From: Ruegeria halocynthiae
GTDB lineage: Bacteria > Pseudomonadota > Alphaproteobacteria > Rhodobacterales > Rhodobacteraceae
DNA: 64,000 nucleotides
Assembly: GCF_900106805.1 (NCBI RefSeq)
Contig: NZ_FNNP01000009.1
Coordinates: forward strand, 1 to 64,000
Reading direction: 5' to 3'
The position numbers and the translations under genes are program-made. Shown here piece by piece: positions 8,722 to 18,396 of this stretch. A model generated the notes under the pieces. The model saw nothing but the letters and a program-made list of their open reading frames with translations, did no database searches and was not told the origin of the DNA. The first letter of the stretch is position 1; every line of letters begins with the position of its first letter.

Positions 8722-8880
8722 GAAGGCTCCTGCATGAAACGCGCTCCGGTTTTACGTATCGATGCTGACATCAGTCGATTGAGCATTGCAAGAAAACCAA
8801 CGCGACGCACAAATCAATCGTCAGGTGAATGTGCCGAGGTAAGGCTTCTACCTCGGTTGCCAACGCCGTGATCGGCAGTG

Positions 8881-10803
8881 TTACTCTGCCGGTGTGTACC
8901 AAATCGGGGAAGAGTACGCGCGTTCCTGATGTGTGAGCACCGCGTCTTCGGGCAATTCGGCGCCAAATCTCAGTTTATCGTAAAGAATCCAACGCGGTGT
9001 TGGAATTTCGATCGCACGTACGTAATAAAATGCGCGTGCATCTGGATCGAATTCAGGATCAGACCAAACGGTTACAAGTTCGGCAGTTCCAATTGTGTTG
9101 GTCCAACTGGCGGTTTCAACATCTACTGTGTTTCCAACCGCAGGAATCTTGCCGTTTTGGTCAGCAGCACGGTTGTCCGACCACGCCACATCGTAAACCT
9201 TTTCCTGCAAGGCACCTTCAGAATCCAGCCATCCCTTTACCACCTGCACGCGATCTAGATTGGCACCAACCGGGTCGCGTAGTGCAGCGATCAGGAATGC
9301 GGGCGCACCTTCACCTTCGCGAGGTCGCAGATCCGAACCCATTGGAACACCTTTGGTGTAGCCCACATCAGCAAGGAAGCGAGTTTCAACATCCGCGTCA
9401 CTGAAATCCCAACCGCCAAAGAACCGCAGGCCGATCCGAGGTCCGGTGGTTGCATAGGTTTCGCGTCGCTTGAACGCATCGAAGATTGCAGCGCGTGTGT
9501 TATCGGTTGCCCAAACTGCCGTGTATCCCGACGCGACAAGAAGATCGCCGGGAATTTCGCCAAGGTCATTGGCGATGAAAGGATGCTTTATCCTCGTGGC
9601 TGAAGGTTCAACACTGACGGATTTTCCAAAGAAGTTGTCCTCTTCGGCGGTTGCCAGAGACGTATGGCTATCGGTCGCACCGCCCATTCCGAACTTATAT
9701 GGGTTAACGCCGAACTTTTCTTCCAACAACAAACCGCGCTTCAAAGCTTCTCGGGCGTATTCGCCAGCCAGCATGTCATCTGTTTTCAGCTCGGTTATAT
9801 CGAGATTGCCGACGTCCCAGTTTTCGTAATCCGCGAATTCATCACCGGGGCTCAGGAAGGGGTGCGCTTCGCCGTCGCCTTTGATCTGAGTGACTTCGTA
9901 ATGGGGCTCCCATTTCGCGCGCGCGGCCACATATTCCTCGTCTACCTTGCCACCGTGATAGGTGTCTTCGGTTGGGAACATCCATCCGTTCGAAAGGTTG
10001 CCGTTATGGGCAAAAGCTACCGCCCGACCGCCCGTTTTTTCTTGATAGTCTTCCAGCCATGCATAGAGCGCCTTTGGGTCGGTATCGCCAAAGGGTGGTT
10101 GCGTGACCGGAGGCACCATCTGAAGCGCCCTGATCGGTCCATCACGCAGCATAACGTTTCGATGCAGATTGAAACCCTTGGGTACAGAGGTCCACTCGAA
10201 CCCGATGAACGCGGTGAAATTGCCGGGGTCGTTATGTTCTTCTGCGGCCAGAACGATTTGCTCCCATGTAAAAGCAAAAGCGTCGGCACCCGGACTGTAA
10301 GACTCCAAAAGGATTTCCGGCAGGGTCATTTGCGAGAAGTTGGTAATGATATCGAATGCCGCTTTTCCGGCCTCTTCGCCGCCTGCTTTGTAACCCGTAT
10401 ACCATTCCAAACCTTTTGGATCAGCAAGAATGCCCGGCTTGCCAACCTGAAGATCCGGGGCAAATCCCATTAGGTCAGTGTGGTCCGTGAGAACCATCCA
10501 ATCCAGAGGCCGCGCAAGTCTTACCGGTTGTCCCGTGGATGAAATGACCTGTTCACCTTTTGCAAAGCGCCAAGCTTCGTCAGGTAGCAGAGTGTTCCCG
10601 AAAGCACCCGCGTCCAGCGAAAGCCCGGTGTGAAGATGCGAGTCCCCCCACAGCGGGCGCTCAGGGAAAGTGCGCTCGGCATATGGAGAATACGGTTGAT
10701 CTGGAAATAAGCCCGCCGCCGCTTCTTCGCTGGGAACAGCGTCGGCAAAGACAGTCGATGATGCCAGCCCCAGTGAGATAGAATAAACAAAAGTTCGAAG
10801 CAT
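8881..10803 (-). CDS. Secreted DUF3604 protein (PHP-like metal-dependent hydrolase fold)
   Basis: 640 residues from the ATG at 10803, which has GGGAGG in front; an upstream in-frame start at 10821 is less likely because it disrupts the signal peptide. Residues 1-20 are a signal peptide. The motif [12 protein letters not shown] near residue 50 and later [12 protein letters not shown] give the HxH and DH metal ligands seen in PHP-type phosphoesterases, and GGATDSHTS adds a further histidine. DUF3604 proteins often lie with a parvulin and a HupE-like protein, as here. The substrate is unknown. The separation from the parvulin gene (159 bases) still allows one transcript. Confidence 0.88.
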   Translation of the reverse strand: MLRTFVYSISLGLASSTVFADAVPSEEAAAGLFPDQPYSPYAERTFPERPLWGDSHLHTGLSLDAGAFGNTLLPDEAWRFAKGEQVISSTGQPVRLARPLDWMVLTDHTDLMGFAPDLQVGKPGILADPKGLEWYTGYKAGGEEAGKAAFDIITNFSQMTLPEILLESYSPGADAFAFTWEQIVLAAEEHNDPGNFTAFIGFEWTSVPKGFNLHRNVMLRDGPIRALQMVPPVTQPPFGDTDPKALYAWLEDYQEKTGGRAVAFAHNGNLSNGWMFPTEDTYHGGKVDEEYVAARAKWEPHYEVTQIKGDGEAHPFLSPGDEFADYENWDVGNLDITELKTDDMLAGEYAREALKRGLLLEEKFGVNPYKFGMGGATDSHTSLATAEEDNFFGKSVSVEPSATRIKHPFIANDLGEIPGDLLVASGYTAVWATDNTRAAIFDAFKRRETYATTGPRIGLRFFGGWDFSDADVETRFLADVGYTKGVPMGSDLRPREGEGAPAFLIAALRDPVGANLDRVQVVKGWLDSEGALQEKVYDVAWSDNRAADQNGKIPAVGNTVDVETASWTNTIGTAELVTVWSDPEFDPDARAFYYVRAIEIPTPRWILYDKLRFGAELPEDAVLTHQERAYSSPIWYTPAE

Positions 10804-11200
10804 ATTGACCTCCCAATTCAAGATCGCCCGGTGCTGCCGATGGCTTACATCTCAAGAATTAATATTCCTATTTCTCTATATAACATCAATTTTCTATTTG
10901 CGGGACTATTCAGATCTCGGCTTTGTCACGCTGGTGCAAGTAGGAGTTTGGCTGACGAAGCTGGTCTTACAATGACCCGATAAGTCATAGCCTCGATTGT
11001 TGGGCACAACATCGAGAACGGAAGCTTTGGAGAAATTGCGACTCAGCATTGTTTGAGTTGGTGAATGTCCATCGTGAGCCATGTATGCACTTTTGCAAAG
11101 TCGGCAAAGCTGCGCTTAGATGACCTTCTTGGCTATCGCAGCATGGATCATTTTAGGCTCAGAACCGTCATTCGAGATATCGGCTTGGGCTGTAGTTTTT

Positions 11201-11242
11201 CCTACCCGGGGTATACCCGGCCCCGAGTATACCCCGGGTAGG
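11201..11242. repeat. Perfect inverted repeat with 16-bp arms
   Basis: Left arm CCTACCCGGGGTATAC (11201-11216) and right arm GTATACCCCGGGTAGG (11227-11242) are exact reverse complements around a 10-base loop. A T-run precedes and an A-rich run follows, so the stem extends with wobble pairs. As RNA it would be a very stable hairpin about 70 bases before the acyltransferase start. It could be an attenuator, an operator or the end of a small mobile unit. Confidence 0.85.
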
Positions 11243-11269
11243 GAGAAAATCCCTAGGTAGCGCGTCGTA

Positions 11270-11288
11270 TACGTAGGCGTCCTACGTA
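11270..11288. repeat. Second inverted repeat, 8-bp arms with 3-base loop
   Basis: TACGTAGG and CCTACGTA flank the loop CGT. It lies 25 bases before the HlyC-like ATG, so it would occlude or expose the translation start of that gene if formed in RNA. The 90 bases 11201-11290 also carry several six-base palindromes (CCCGGG twice, GTATAC more than twice, CCTAGG, TACGTA twice). Confidence 0.7.
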
Positions 11289-11312
11289 ACGTAGAGCTTT
11301 GGCAAGGTGGTG

Positions 11313-11735
11313 ATGGCATTTATGGTTCTACCTCGCTATCGGCATCAATCCATTGCTGATCTGCAGCATCTGGTGTTGGATCCACTGATCCGGGATCGGA
11401 TTGCGATGGCTTATGAAGCCAATGAGGATCGAGCTAATGACGTCGCTGGCATGGCCATATGGGCGAGTGTGTCGGAACAGGTGGATAAGAAAATCCGCGA
11501 GCAGATCAAGGTCGGTGTCTGGCCGTTGCGTTTGAAGCCTGAGGATTGGGTCAGCGGTGAGTTCAATTGGCTTTTGGATGTGATTGAGCCTGATCAGAAG
11601 ACGACAATGCGCGTGTTGGCGAATTTCAAACAAGTTGCGAAGAATGGGGACTTGCGGTTGCATCCTGTGATCGGGCGCTTAGTGGATAAGGAAACGCTAA
11701 AAAAGATAGGCGCGTCGCAGGGAGCAGCTCACTGA
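11313..11735 (+). CDS. HlyC/CyaC-type toxin-activating lysine acyltransferase
   Basis: 140 residues from the ATG at 11313 (AAGG a few bases upstream; GTG codons at 11307 and 11310 are alternatives). The pattern LPRYRHQSIADLQHLVLDPL, then AMAYE, then AIWASVSEQVDKKIRE, then LKPEDWVSGEFNWLLDVIEP fits the family that moves a fatty acyl group from acyl-ACP to lysines of RTX protoxins. His11 and Asp89 occupy places matching the catalytic His and Asp of HlyC. No RTX toxin with GGxGxDxUx repeats and no type I secretion genes are in the window, so this is an orphan copy. The next gene is an Imm11-like protein. The encoded product might act on a toxin elsewhere or have a different target. Confidence 0.8.
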   Translation: MAFMVLPRYRHQSIADLQHLVLDPLIRDRIAMAYEANEDRANDVAGMAIWASVSEQVDKKIREQIKVGVWPLRLKPEDWVSGEFNWLLDVIEPDQKTTMRVLANFKQVAKNGDLRLHPVIGRLVDKETLKKIGASQGAAH

Positions 11736-11820
11736 GAGGATGACTGGGATCCGGCGTGGATGAAAGCAATGCCTTTTGTCAGTTGAACCTGAATAGAAAA
11801 GACGATTGTGGAGACGCAGC

Positions 11821-12498
11821 ATGGCCTACGGATTTGGTACACCATCAACCTACGGAAAGTTCTTCCCAGATGGCGAGTTTCTTGGCTTTTATGACGACTA
11901 TCTGGAAGCGCGCTTTCAGGAACTATCTGCCAAGGGAGAGGCCGGGCAGGAGTTCTTCACTCAATTCAGGAGTGACCTGATTCGGAACATGCATCGCGGT
12001 ATTGAGCCTATTGCTGAGGATCTGTTGCCTAAGCGGTATTCTCTTGCGAAGCCATATAAATCGCTCGGGGATATTATTGATCTTGGATATGCGATCGCGG
12101 TTTCGGCACCACTTCTCAAGCTTACCGAGGCGTTGGATCCCGGACGTCATCAGGTCTGGCCCATTGAGGTTATCCTGCCTTCGGGAGAGGCTTATCCCAC
12201 GGAGTACTTTATGCTCCGGGTCCTGAGTCAGCTTGATCCATTCGACAAAGAGAAAAGCGATCCCAGTTGTTGGAAAAAATCCGGCCGGATAATAAAAATG
12301 ATGCGCCCCAAGGAAAACCATGCACATGGAATTGCTTTGTCGCGCAATGTGGTCGGGGATCATCATATCTGGCGGGGTCTTGTCACGCCCGAGACCGGCA
12401 TTTCAGGGTTCAGTTTCTATGTGTCGGACAGGCTGAAGGCTGCCATTGACGAGGCGGGTTTGAAAACGCCACCATTTTATCAGTTGAAGGAAGTGTGA
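11821..12498 (+). CDS. Imm11-family (DUF1629-like) immunity protein homologue
   Basis: 225 residues from the ATG at 11821, which has GGAG upstream. The C-terminal half has the pattern of the Imm11/DUF1629 family of polymorphic-toxin immunity proteins: VWPIEVILPSGEAYPTEYFM, VLSQLDPFDKEKS, a GDHHIWRG strand, and the end FYVSDRLKAAIDEAGLK. These proteins usually neutralise toxin tips in the cytoplasm. There is no signal peptide. It lies 85 bases after the acyltransferase gene and 65 bases before a small gene ending in att DNA. No cognate toxin domain is recognisable nearby, so it is an orphan immunity or a decoy. Confidence 0.7.
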   Translation: MAYGFGTPSTYGKFFPDGEFLGFYDDYLEARFQELSAKGEAGQEFFTQFRSDLIRNMHRGIEPIAEDLLPKRYSLAKPYKSLGDIIDLGYAIAVSAPLLKLTEALDPGRHQVWPIEVILPSGEAYPTEYFMLRVLSQLDPFDKEKSDPSCWKKSGRIIKMMRPKENHAHGIALSRNVVGDHHIWRGLVTPETGISGFSFYVSDRLKAAIDEAGLKTPPFYQLKEV

Positions 12499-12563
12499 AA
12501 GCCGCATCAACCAGACTGGCTTGAACAAACGCACCGCCGTTTTTTCGTTGAAAGAGATTTGAG

Positions 12564-12854
12564 ATGACAACTTCACTTCAGGGGCACGATCTGGTTCCAC
12601 GCGAAATTCTGAAAGCGGGGTCAGAAACGGGTGATTTGTTTGCAAAATATCTTCCTGGATATTCGGTCAATGGCGCTTACAATTTCGTTGTAACAGGTGA
12701 CAGCCCGGCGGTGGCATTGCAGTTAAACAAGCTCGTTCACGACAAAAGTCACGTCTGGCTCAACGATACCTTGAAGGACTTGTTGAGGGACTTCAAAACA
12801 GACTTTCCTGATGAAGTGGACCGCTCAAATCCTACTCCCGCAATAGCCACTTAG
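12564..12854 (+). CDS. Small hypothetical protein with 3' end built from the att repeat
   Basis: 96 residues from the ATG at 12564, preceded by GAAAGAGATTTGAG. No family recognised. About 87 residues look like a normal soluble alpha/beta protein, but the last residues (SNPTPAIAT) are encoded by the attR copy and the base pairs after it. This implies that recombination at the island end replaced the original 3' end of the gene. Position after the acyltransferase and immunity-like genes suggests it belonged to the same toxin-related module. It may be the truncated N-terminus of a longer gene. Confidence 0.55.
   Translation: MTTSLQGHDLVPREILKAGSETGDLFAKYLPGYSVNGAYNFVVTGDSPAVALQLNKLVHDKSHVWLNDTLKDLLRDFKTDFPDEVDRSNPTPAIAT
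12825..12843 (+). repeat. Putative attR: 19-bp copy of the tRNA 3' end
   Basis: Identical to bases 10-28. It lacks the T-arm 5' strand and the CCA, so it is not a functional tRNA end. It is the right boundary of the 12.8-kb interval and is read through by the small gene at 12564. Confidence 0.7.
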
Positions 12855-12876
12855 CCTCGCAACTCGCGAGGCTAAG
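12850..12876. terminator. Hairpin after attR, twin of the tRNA terminator
   Basis: CTTAGCCTCGC and GCGAGGCTAAG form an 11-bp perfect stem with a 5-base loop. The sequence is nearly the same as the tRNA terminator at 59-83 but has a longer stem and no T-run. It may be the original chromosomal terminator of the tRNA, displaced by insertion of the island. Confidence 0.6.
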
Positions 12877-13034
12877 TATGTTCTGCCGAGAATTAGCTTC
12901 CCAACCATTGCGGCGACAAAAGGACGGCGATCTTGTCAAAACGTCATAGCAATGGGTGATTTCGTCAATAAGGTGCCTGCGCTCAGGACAGACCGTTCGC
13001 CATACTTCAAAGAAATAAAGTATGGAGGCCAGCA

Positions 13035-14141
13035 TTGAGTTGGAATATCTGCGTAGTCGGTGCAGGGAAGATTGGTCAGATGATCGCTGCCTTGCTAAAA
13101 ACCTCGGCTCATTATTCGGTTACGGTTGCCGATCATGACCTTGCGGCGCTATCTGCGTTTAAGAAACGCGGGATCTCTACCCGACAGATTGATGCCCGCG
13201 ACAGCGAGGATCTGGAACGGGGTCTTGCAGGGTTCGACGCGGTGATCTCCGCCGCTCCTTTCTTTCTGACACCGGCGATTGCGAACGCGGCCAAAGCTGC
13301 CGGGGCGCATTACTTTGACCTGACCGAGGATGTCGCCGCAACCAACGCCGTACGCGAACTGGCGCAGAACAGCGAAACAGCGTTCATGCCGCAATGTGGT
13401 TTGGCGCCCGGATTTGTCGGGATCGCAGGCGCGGCATTGGCTGCGGAATTCGATGATATCGACAGCCTGCATATGCGGGTGGGGGCGCTGCCGCTCTATC
13501 CGACCAACGCATTGAAATACAATCTGACCTGGTCAACGGATGGGTTGATCAATGAATATTGTAACCCGTGCGATGCCATCGTGAATGGCGAGCGGGTGAA
13601 GACTGCGCCGCTCGAAGATTATGAACTGATCGGACATGATGGTGTTGAGTACGAATGCTTCAACACATCGGGAGGGCTAGGCACACTGCCCGAAACGCTT
13701 GATGGCAAGGTGCGGGCGGTATCGTATCGTTCGATCCGATATCCAGGCCACCGGGATATTCTGCGCCTGCTGCTGAATGATCTTGGACTCGGACAACGGC
13801 GGGATCTGCTGAAAGAGATTTTTGAGACCGCATTGCCGCGCACCGATCAGGATGTTGTATTGGTCTACTGTACCGCTAAGGGCATAGTTGATGGTACGCT
13901 GCGCGAGAAATCCCTGATCAACAAATCCTTTGCCCGCACCATCGATGGGCAGGTATGGAGCGCGATTCAGATCACCACCGCAGCCGGTGTGCTGGGTGTT
14001 GTCGATCTGATGCGGACGGGTGTTTTGCCTTCGAGAGGCTTTGTCAGGCAAGAGCAGGTGAAGCTTGCTGATTTCCTGAACACCGAATTTGGCCAGCTCT
14101 ATCGTGCTGGCGATGTCACCGAACAGAACAAGGCGGCCTGA
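13035..14141 (+). CDS. Saccharopine dehydrogenase-like protein, probable L-lysine 6-dehydrogenase
   Basis: 368 residues from a TTG start at 13035 with GGAGG 6 bases upstream; no better ATG is present. The N-terminus is a Rossmann fold ([14 protein letters not shown], residues about 7-20), followed by the catalytic region of the saccharopine-dehydrogenase family ([20 protein letters not shown], then MPQCGLAPG). Together with the next gene it fits lysine degradation: lysine is oxidised at the epsilon position to aminoadipate semialdehyde, which is then oxidised to 2-aminoadipate. The two genes are only 3 bases apart. An alternative is a saccharopine reductase-type step; the pairing with ALDH7 is the main argument for lysine. 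Confidence 0.8.
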   Translation: MSWNICVVGAGKIGQMIAALLKTSAHYSVTVADHDLAALSAFKKRGISTRQIDARDSEDLERGLAGFDAVISAAPFFLTPAIANAAKAAGAHYFDLTEDVAATNAVRELAQNSETAFMPQCGLAPGFVGIAGAALAAEFDDIDSLHMRVGALPLYPTNALKYNLTWSTDGLINEYCNPCDAIVNGERVKTAPLEDYELIGHDGVEYECFNTSGGLGTLPETLDGKVRAVSYRSIRYPGHRDILRLLLNDLGLGQRRDLLKEIFETALPRTDQDVVLVYCTAKGIVDGTLREKSLINKSFARTIDGQVWSAIQITTAAGVLGVVDLMRTGVLPSRGFVRQEQVKLADFLNTEFGQLYRAGDVTEQNKAA

Positions 14142-14144
14142 GAT

Positions 14145-15656
<1,512 letters not shown>

Positions 15657-15692
15657 CCACCCAGACCCGGTGACGTTTCGCGTCGCCGGGTT

Positions 15693-17270
15693 TCAATCTG
15701 CGAACAGGTATTCCAGTTGCATGATGGCTTTGGCCTGATCTGTGCTGACACCCAAAAATTCTGCAATGACCGCCTCGTTCTCGGCACGGTCTGCCGTCTC
15801 GCGCAGATGGAATAGCGAATCGTTCCGTATGCCCCGGATCAACTCGGATTCGTAGGCCAGCGCATTGCGCAGGGTCGGCAATAATCGGGCAATCGCTTCG
15901 TCAGAACTGTTCTGACCTGCCAACCCGACACGATGGGCATGGCCGGTCAGGTAGTCATCCGAGTAAGCGCACTCAATTTCCAGAATACGCGTTCGGGCCT
16001 GATCGGTGCAGAAATCGCGAATGACGTCCAGATTGGCCGGATCAAGGCAAAGCACCAGCTTGTTGCTTTGAAAATGATCATACAACATGCGGGCGACAGC
16101 ACGCCGGTGGCGGGATCGCTTGGTCAGAGTCGTCTCGATGCCGCCAAGATCGGGCAGCGGCGTTTCCTGTTCATCATAAATGTACTCGATGCAGGGAATG
16201 GTCGTTTCCGAGGCGATCTGATCAACAAGCCGCTTGGCGACATGCCATTTCTTGCAGACCAGCAGAAACAACTCGCGTTCGGGGCCCAGCGAATTGCCGA
16301 TCTCCCAGAACCGCTGCGCGTATCGCCGCCCGACCCGCCCGCGCCCGGCAAGGAAGTGATACAGGTTGCGCCCTTCGTCCGAGATGTGGAATGAAACCCC
16401 TTCGCTGGCATAGAGCTGACCCAGTCGGTCTTTCAGCTCATGCGCCTCGGGGCTGATCTTGCGAGCGAACAGATAGTTCTGCCCCAACAGCAAGTCATAG
16501 TGATCATTGTAAAAGGTGACCGGCATACCGTAGTCGGAAAACATCAGGAATGTCAGCGTACGGTTATCGATCTCCTGCTGCGGGATCAGGTGACGGACAA
16601 GGGTTTGAAAGAACGTCTCATCCGGAATCCAGGTCGTCGAGAAGAACCGGACCACATCGCGGCGATTGCGCAGGAAACTCAGGATCATTTCGATGGTACG
16701 GCGGCGCAGGCACCACCATTGGCTGCCGATCATGACCTGCAGGTCGGCCGGAACCTCGCGGGTCAGGCCGAAACGCTTTTGCACCTCGTAAGCGGCATAA
16801 AACAAGCGCGGTTGATTACGTTCATTGAAATAGTGGCGATAGATCAGCCGGTCTTCTTTCATTCCGGTCTTGATCCAGTTGCTCTCGAAAAAGTCGTGGC
16901 TCTCGATGTAATCCAGGTCGTGTTCGTCGAGGAAGCTATGCACATATTCGGCGGTTTTGATGGCCATGCAATCGCCGGACAACATGTAAAAGTGGGTGGC
17001 ACGTGGGAACTGATCCACTGCGGCCTGCAGCGCGTGAAGCGTGGCCTGAATCAATGACCATTCACCCCATCCGCATTTGATGCGCTTCTTCGAAAAAATG
17101 ACGTTCTGGTTGCCCTTCAGGGCATTGCGTATCTGGGCATAATCCGCGTCGCTGGCACGGGCGTCAAAATGAATTGCCATGCAGTCGCCGGCAGCCGTCA
17201 ACTGTCCGGCCTGCGCAATGATTGCATCAGGGTCTTTGTGACACAGCAAAATATAGGCAATCTTTGCCAT
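15693..17270 (-). CDS. Core-2/I-branching type (GT14) glycosyltransferase with DUF5928-like C-terminus
   Basis: 525 residues from the ATG at 17270; upstream codons to 17432 do not look like the family. The N-terminal 300 residues carry GT14 features: YILLCHKDPDAI, IHFDARA, KCGWGEWSLIQATLHAL, HFYMLSGDCMAIKTAEY, and TWIPDETFFQTL. GT14 enzymes add beta-1,6-GlcNAc or xylose to acceptor sugars. The last 200 residues form the extra domain seen in Rhodobacterales members and usually called DUF5928. No signal peptide or membrane segment, so it acts in the cytoplasm. It is divergent from a sulfotransferase gene, with 143 bases between. Confidence 0.82.
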   Translation of the reverse strand: MAKIAYILLCHKDPDAIIAQAGQLTAAGDCMAIHFDARASDADYAQIRNALKGNQNVIFSKKRIKCGWGEWSLIQATLHALQAAVDQFPRATHFYMLSGDCMAIKTAEYVHSFLDEHDLDYIESHDFFESNWIKTGMKEDRLIYRHYFNERNQPRLFYAAYEVQKRFGLTREVPADLQVMIGSQWWCLRRRTIEMILSFLRNRRDVVRFFSTTWIPDETFFQTLVRHLIPQQEIDNRTLTFLMFSDYGMPVTFYNDHYDLLLGQNYLFARKISPEAHELKDRLGQLYASEGVSFHISDEGRNLYHFLAGRGRVGRRYAQRFWEIGNSLGPERELFLLVCKKWHVAKRLVDQIASETTIPCIEYIYDEQETPLPDLGGIETTLTKRSRHRRAVARMLYDHFQSNKLVLCLDPANLDVIRDFCTDQARTRILEIECAYSDDYLTGHAHRVGLAGQNSSDEAIARLLPTLRNALAYESELIRGIRNDSLFHLRETADRAENEAVIAEFLGVSTDQAKAIMQLEYLFAD

Positions 17271-17413
17271 CAGCTCTTTGTAAAATCCGTTTCTGCCCGT
17301 TTGCAACCGTGATACTGAGGATGAGCGATTGAATAAACAGAATTTTTTTGGTTTTTTGGCGTCATAAGCCGAGGGATCAGTCCGAGACCTAACCGGCGGA
17401 GGAGGCGCAGAAG

Positions 17414-18232
17414 ATGGGTTTTCCCGGAACATGGATGACCGAAAGTCAAAGCATGGTCTACCGTGTGGTGCCGAAATGCGCCTGTTCGACGATCGGGCAG
17501 ATCATGTATTTCTCGGATCATGGTCGGTTTTTTGATGGCGATATTCACGACGCCAAAGACGGAATGCACAAGTGGGCCTTTTACGCCAGCCAGGATCCGA
17601 TCGCCAGAAATGTGAAGACACACGGGTCGTATACCTTCACCTGTGTGCGTAATCCCTATACCCGGATTCTCAGTTCGTTTTTTGACAAGGTCTGCGGCAT
17701 TCAGCGTAACGGCAAACGCTATCGCGGCAATCTGGTGCCGACTCTGATCTATAACTATGGCATCGAAGTGGGTGGCGAAGACGGAAAGGGTGAATTCGAC
17801 CAGATCGCCAGTTTCCGTCGCTTTCTGCTATTTGCGCGCGATACGATCCGGTGGCGACGCCCGATGGACCCCGATATTCATTGGTCGGCGATGTCAGGGC
17901 ACGTCTCGACGCTGATCGCAAATGGCGGTCGGTATGATCGGATTTTCTGGACCGAAAAGTTCAATGACGGAATGCAGGGCGTTCTGAGTAGTTTGGAAAC
18001 AGAGCATCCCGTAACCCTGTCCGAGATCCCGCGCTTTAACGAATCCGAAGGTCATGGCCCCAAACGAGCACATCCTGTCGAGGACTATTTCGACGATCTG
18101 TCGATGCATCTGGTCTATGAAATCTACAAACAGGATTTTGAGCTTTTTAGATACGATTTCGAGAATCCGGCGAACAAGATGCCAACAGGTGAGATCGATC
18201 TGGACGAAATTCACGCTAAATTGGGCGATTAA
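17414..18232 (+). CDS. Sulfotransferase-family protein (PF03567-like)
   Basis: 272 residues, ATG 17414 with GGAGGAGG upstream. The PAPS 5'-phosphosulfate loop is VPKCACSTIGQIMYF, with the Cys/Ser pattern of the carbohydrate sulfotransferase group, and the 3'-phosphate site is FTCVRNPYTRILSSFFDK. No signal peptide is evident. Bacterial members transfer sulfate from PAPS to sugars or lipid headgroups. Because the divergent neighbour is a GT14 glycosyltransferase, both may modify the same glycan or surface polymer; this is inference from position only. Confidence 0.85.
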   Translation: MGFPGTWMTESQSMVYRVVPKCACSTIGQIMYFSDHGRFFDGDIHDAKDGMHKWAFYASQDPIARNVKTHGSYTFTCVRNPYTRILSSFFDKVCGIQRNGKRYRGNLVPTLIYNYGIEVGGEDGKGEFDQIASFRRFLLFARDTIRWRRPMDPDIHWSAMSGHVSTLIANGGRYDRIFWTEKFNDGMQGVLSSLETEHPVTLSEIPRFNESEGHGPKRAHPVEDYFDDLSMHLVYEIYKQDFELFRYDFENPANKMPTGEIDLDEIHAKLGD

Positions 18233-18289
18233 GGTCCGTCCGAAGGCTCCCGCCCGTCGTCAACGGCTCTGACGAGACGTCTCCTCAGG

Positions 18290-18328
18290 TTGGGCCCGGC
18301 GCCGCGCTTTGCGCGGCGCCGGGCCCAA
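18290..18328. terminator. Very stable GC-rich hairpin between convergent genes
   Basis: Arms TTGGGCCCGGCGCCGCGC (18290-18307) and its exact reverse complement (18311-18328) leave a 3-base loop TTT. It lies between the plus-strand sulfotransferase gene and the minus-strand ilvD. There is no T-run, so it may act as an RNA-stabilising end or a REP-like element and not as a simple intrinsic terminator. Confidence 0.6.
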
Positions 18329-18396
18329 GTTCGCAAGGGGTATCGGCGAAGCCGGTGGCTCGCAGCGGACGCGGGAGCACCTCCCCATAGTTTGAA

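Larger units (their letters stand above)
10804..11312. other. Long regulatory or non-coding stretch with strong palindromes
   Basis: 509 bases without a supported gene. The part next to 10803 is A+T-rich (10855-10905) and probably holds the promoter of the DUF3604 operon. The right end (11201-11290) is packed with palindromes, described separately, and leads into the HlyC-like gene. Confidence 0.5.

Noticed and set aside
8997..10473. Long plus-strand open frames inside the DUF3604 gene
   Set aside because: They are antisense to a well-supported gene, have no ribosome-binding site and no recognisable domain.
12825..12843. A second tRNA gene
   Set aside because: Only the last 19 bases of the tRNA are present. 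There is no anticodon arm and no CCA.
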